Shown here in pieces: positions 62,692-64,000 of a stretch of DNA of 64,000 bases (position 1 is the stretch's first letter; every line of letters begins with the position of its first letter). The position numbers and the translations under genes are program-made. Below the pieces are notes generated by a model. The model was not told the origin of the DNA. It did not search any database and saw nothing but the letters and a program-made list of their open reading frames with translations. Source of the stretch: Toxonevra muliebris (taxonomy: Eukaryota > Arthropoda > Insecta > Diptera > Pallopteridae); assembly GCA_963691655.1 (NCBI GenBank), contig OY829330.1, forward strand, positions 3,996,793 through 4,060,792. Direction: 5' to 3'.

Positions 62692-62831
62692 AATAATATA
62701 TGTTAAATAATACCGCCGGAATACGTAAAAGGACGATGAACGGAACAATGGAAGGGGGGTGGGAGAAGGGATCTGCTGGTTGCACTAAGGTCATATAAAC
62801 TTACTTTACTTTAAATTACTTATTTTATATT
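62692..62831 (+). repeat. 140 bp repeat, copy 2
   Basis: Same length as 60936-61075, five differences in 140 (about 96% identical). Flanks are unrelated on both sides, so the unit itself was duplicated or inserted twice. Confidence 0.85.
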
Positions 62832-64000
62832 GTATATATCTGTCATTTACTTAGAGCTACTAGACTCCAAAAATCACGAATGCAATGGAAAACAGGAAAT
62901 TTGGAGAATGGAGCAAATCCAATCAGGAACATATAGCTTTATATCTTACCTTTCTAACGGCAACAACTTTGTATCGATCGCATTATTTGTAAGCGAGTAA
63001 TATTTACCGGCTTGGGTACTTTTCTACCCATCCGGCTGTGGTCGTAAGTAATCGGTGTGCTTTTTGTTAACAAGTGTTGCCATAAAATGCACTTGGGCAG
63101 TTATGCTAGAGAAATTTGGGGAAAAAGTTGACACGATTGCTAAATGGGTCGAAAAATACCCATTGAATATCTAAGCAACGCAATGAGATTTGAGGCTGAT
63201 TTTTTTGTGATCATTTTGTATCAATACAAGGTCGTGCATGAAATTTTGTCAAATTCGTATGGCTGGAACGTTCTGATTCAGTATGGATTTGAATATGTAG
63301 GAAATGTTTTATTTATAAAAGTTAAATTTTCGGTCATACTTTTGTTTCTAGATGAAGAAAAGAGCCACTTCAATTTGCTGGTGTCAGCAAAAACCTAATT
63401 ATCGTTGTTTGCTCGACCCCGAAACCTATATAAATATATGATATTTTAAAAAGTGAAATAGGTTGACAAAGGGGAGAAAAATACTTTTAAGATTGCTTTT
63501 TTTGTGAACTTTGACCTTGAATATCTTGACTCTTGTATATGAGCAAGTCTTTAAAACGTCAAAACGTAGGTTCATACAAATATTCAGCTTTCAGGCGATG
63601 ATGCTGCATATATAGAATCCACGCATTGACAGCCACCATCAGTATTTTAATGAAAACTCAAGTAAAATAGGAACAATATCTTCTTTTTTACTTGAATTTT
63701 TGAAAGTTACTGGAACATATATCCCAGTTAGGGTGAAAAGGTTAAGGTGCATAGTTATTTATTAAGTCATAAATTTTGTTTCGCTATACTTTCAGCCTAG
63801 TGTTTATACTCACATTTTTTGAATTCAATAACAATAAATTTACGTTTTTCATAATAATTACTTTTGTTAAAACTGTACCAAAGCTTCTGAATCACCCTGT
63901 ATACACATGCAAAACTCAAGAAGTTATATACATATGTACTTCGGAAAATTGTGATGATTCTTAAAAGTTATGAAAAAAAAAATTCTAAAATTAAACGATT
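62832..64000. other. unassigned AT-rich stretch
   Basis: An 84-codon plus frame (63144-63398) is unrecognised and AT-driven. AGTGTTGCCATAAAATGCAC near 63073 and AGTGTTGCCAATAGTGCATA near 62608 are short similar words. Nothing else supported. Confidence 0.35.

Noticed and set aside
60936..62831. An LTR retrotransposon bounded by the 140 bp repeats
   Set aside because: 140 bp is very short for LTRs, no TG..CA ends, and the interior holds LINE and hAT fragments in opposite orientations instead of gag-pol.
1..64000. CRISPR arrays, bacterial operons, ribosome-binding sites or an integrated prophage
   Set aside because: Composition, introns-style sequence and element content are those of an insect nuclear genome; no evenly spaced repeat arrays with unique spacers were seen.

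Overview
This window looks like intronic or intergenic DNA from an insect, most likely a higher fly. It is about two-thirds A+T, has CATA/TACATA microsatellites, and carries a TATA-less Inr+DPE core promoter. The transposon set fits Diptera: jockey and RNase H-bearing LINEs, mariner/Tc1, hAT, BEL/Pao, and many short elements flanked by TTAA. A tephritid-like fly is a guess from sequence style only. I found no intact conserved host protein gene, rRNA or functional tRNA. Almost everything recognisable is mobile-element debris.

Left part (1-12 kb): hAT and pogo-like ends, a fragment of a multicopy arthropod protein (2.06-2.57 kb, minus), a decayed 3 kb LINE (3.45-6.61 kb, plus), a MITE with 70-80 bp inverted repeats (6.85-7.59 kb), a second LINE tail (8.05-8.43 kb, minus), and a TTAA-flanked piggyBac-like MITE split by a tRNA-Glu-derived SINE with a perfect 12 bp target duplication (9.68-10.50 kb).

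Middle (12-34 kb): a full-length but frameshifted IS630-Tc1-mariner element (15.31-16.61 kb), two long-arm foldback elements (19.7 and 20.7 kb), a 5'-truncated jockey LINE (22.2-23.05 kb, minus), two copies of a degenerate TTTTGGTCTGAATT block (23.2 and 31 kb), and a candidate promoter with a non-coding first exon (25.33-26.08 kb, plus). Further on are a mariner remnant (26.9 kb, minus), a palindromic TTAA-flanked MITE (31.5 kb), an unrecognised 110-codon ORF (32.1 kb, minus) and a perfect 9 bp satellite of exactly 110 units (33001-33990).

Right part (34-64 kb): more MITEs, two internally deleted mariners (37.5 and 47.2 kb), a nest of two SINEs inside a MITE (39.35-40.04 kb), a Tc1 remnant (40.1 kb), a BEL/Pao fragment (45.8 kb), three more TTAA-flanked MITE types, and a Mutator-like remnant (50.2 kb). 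A TA-flanked element with 350 bp inverted repeats is interrupted by a hAT-like element with a perfect 8 bp duplication (55.09-58.57 kb). LINE and hAT tails lie near 62 kb.

These elements do not form a pathway. What links them is insertion history (several datable nestings) and a shared TTAA target in at least five unrelated-looking MITE types. The best candidates for host function are the Inr+DPE promoter with its exon and the 32.1 kb ORF. All family assignments rest on motifs read by eye and on memory of the families; no search was run.
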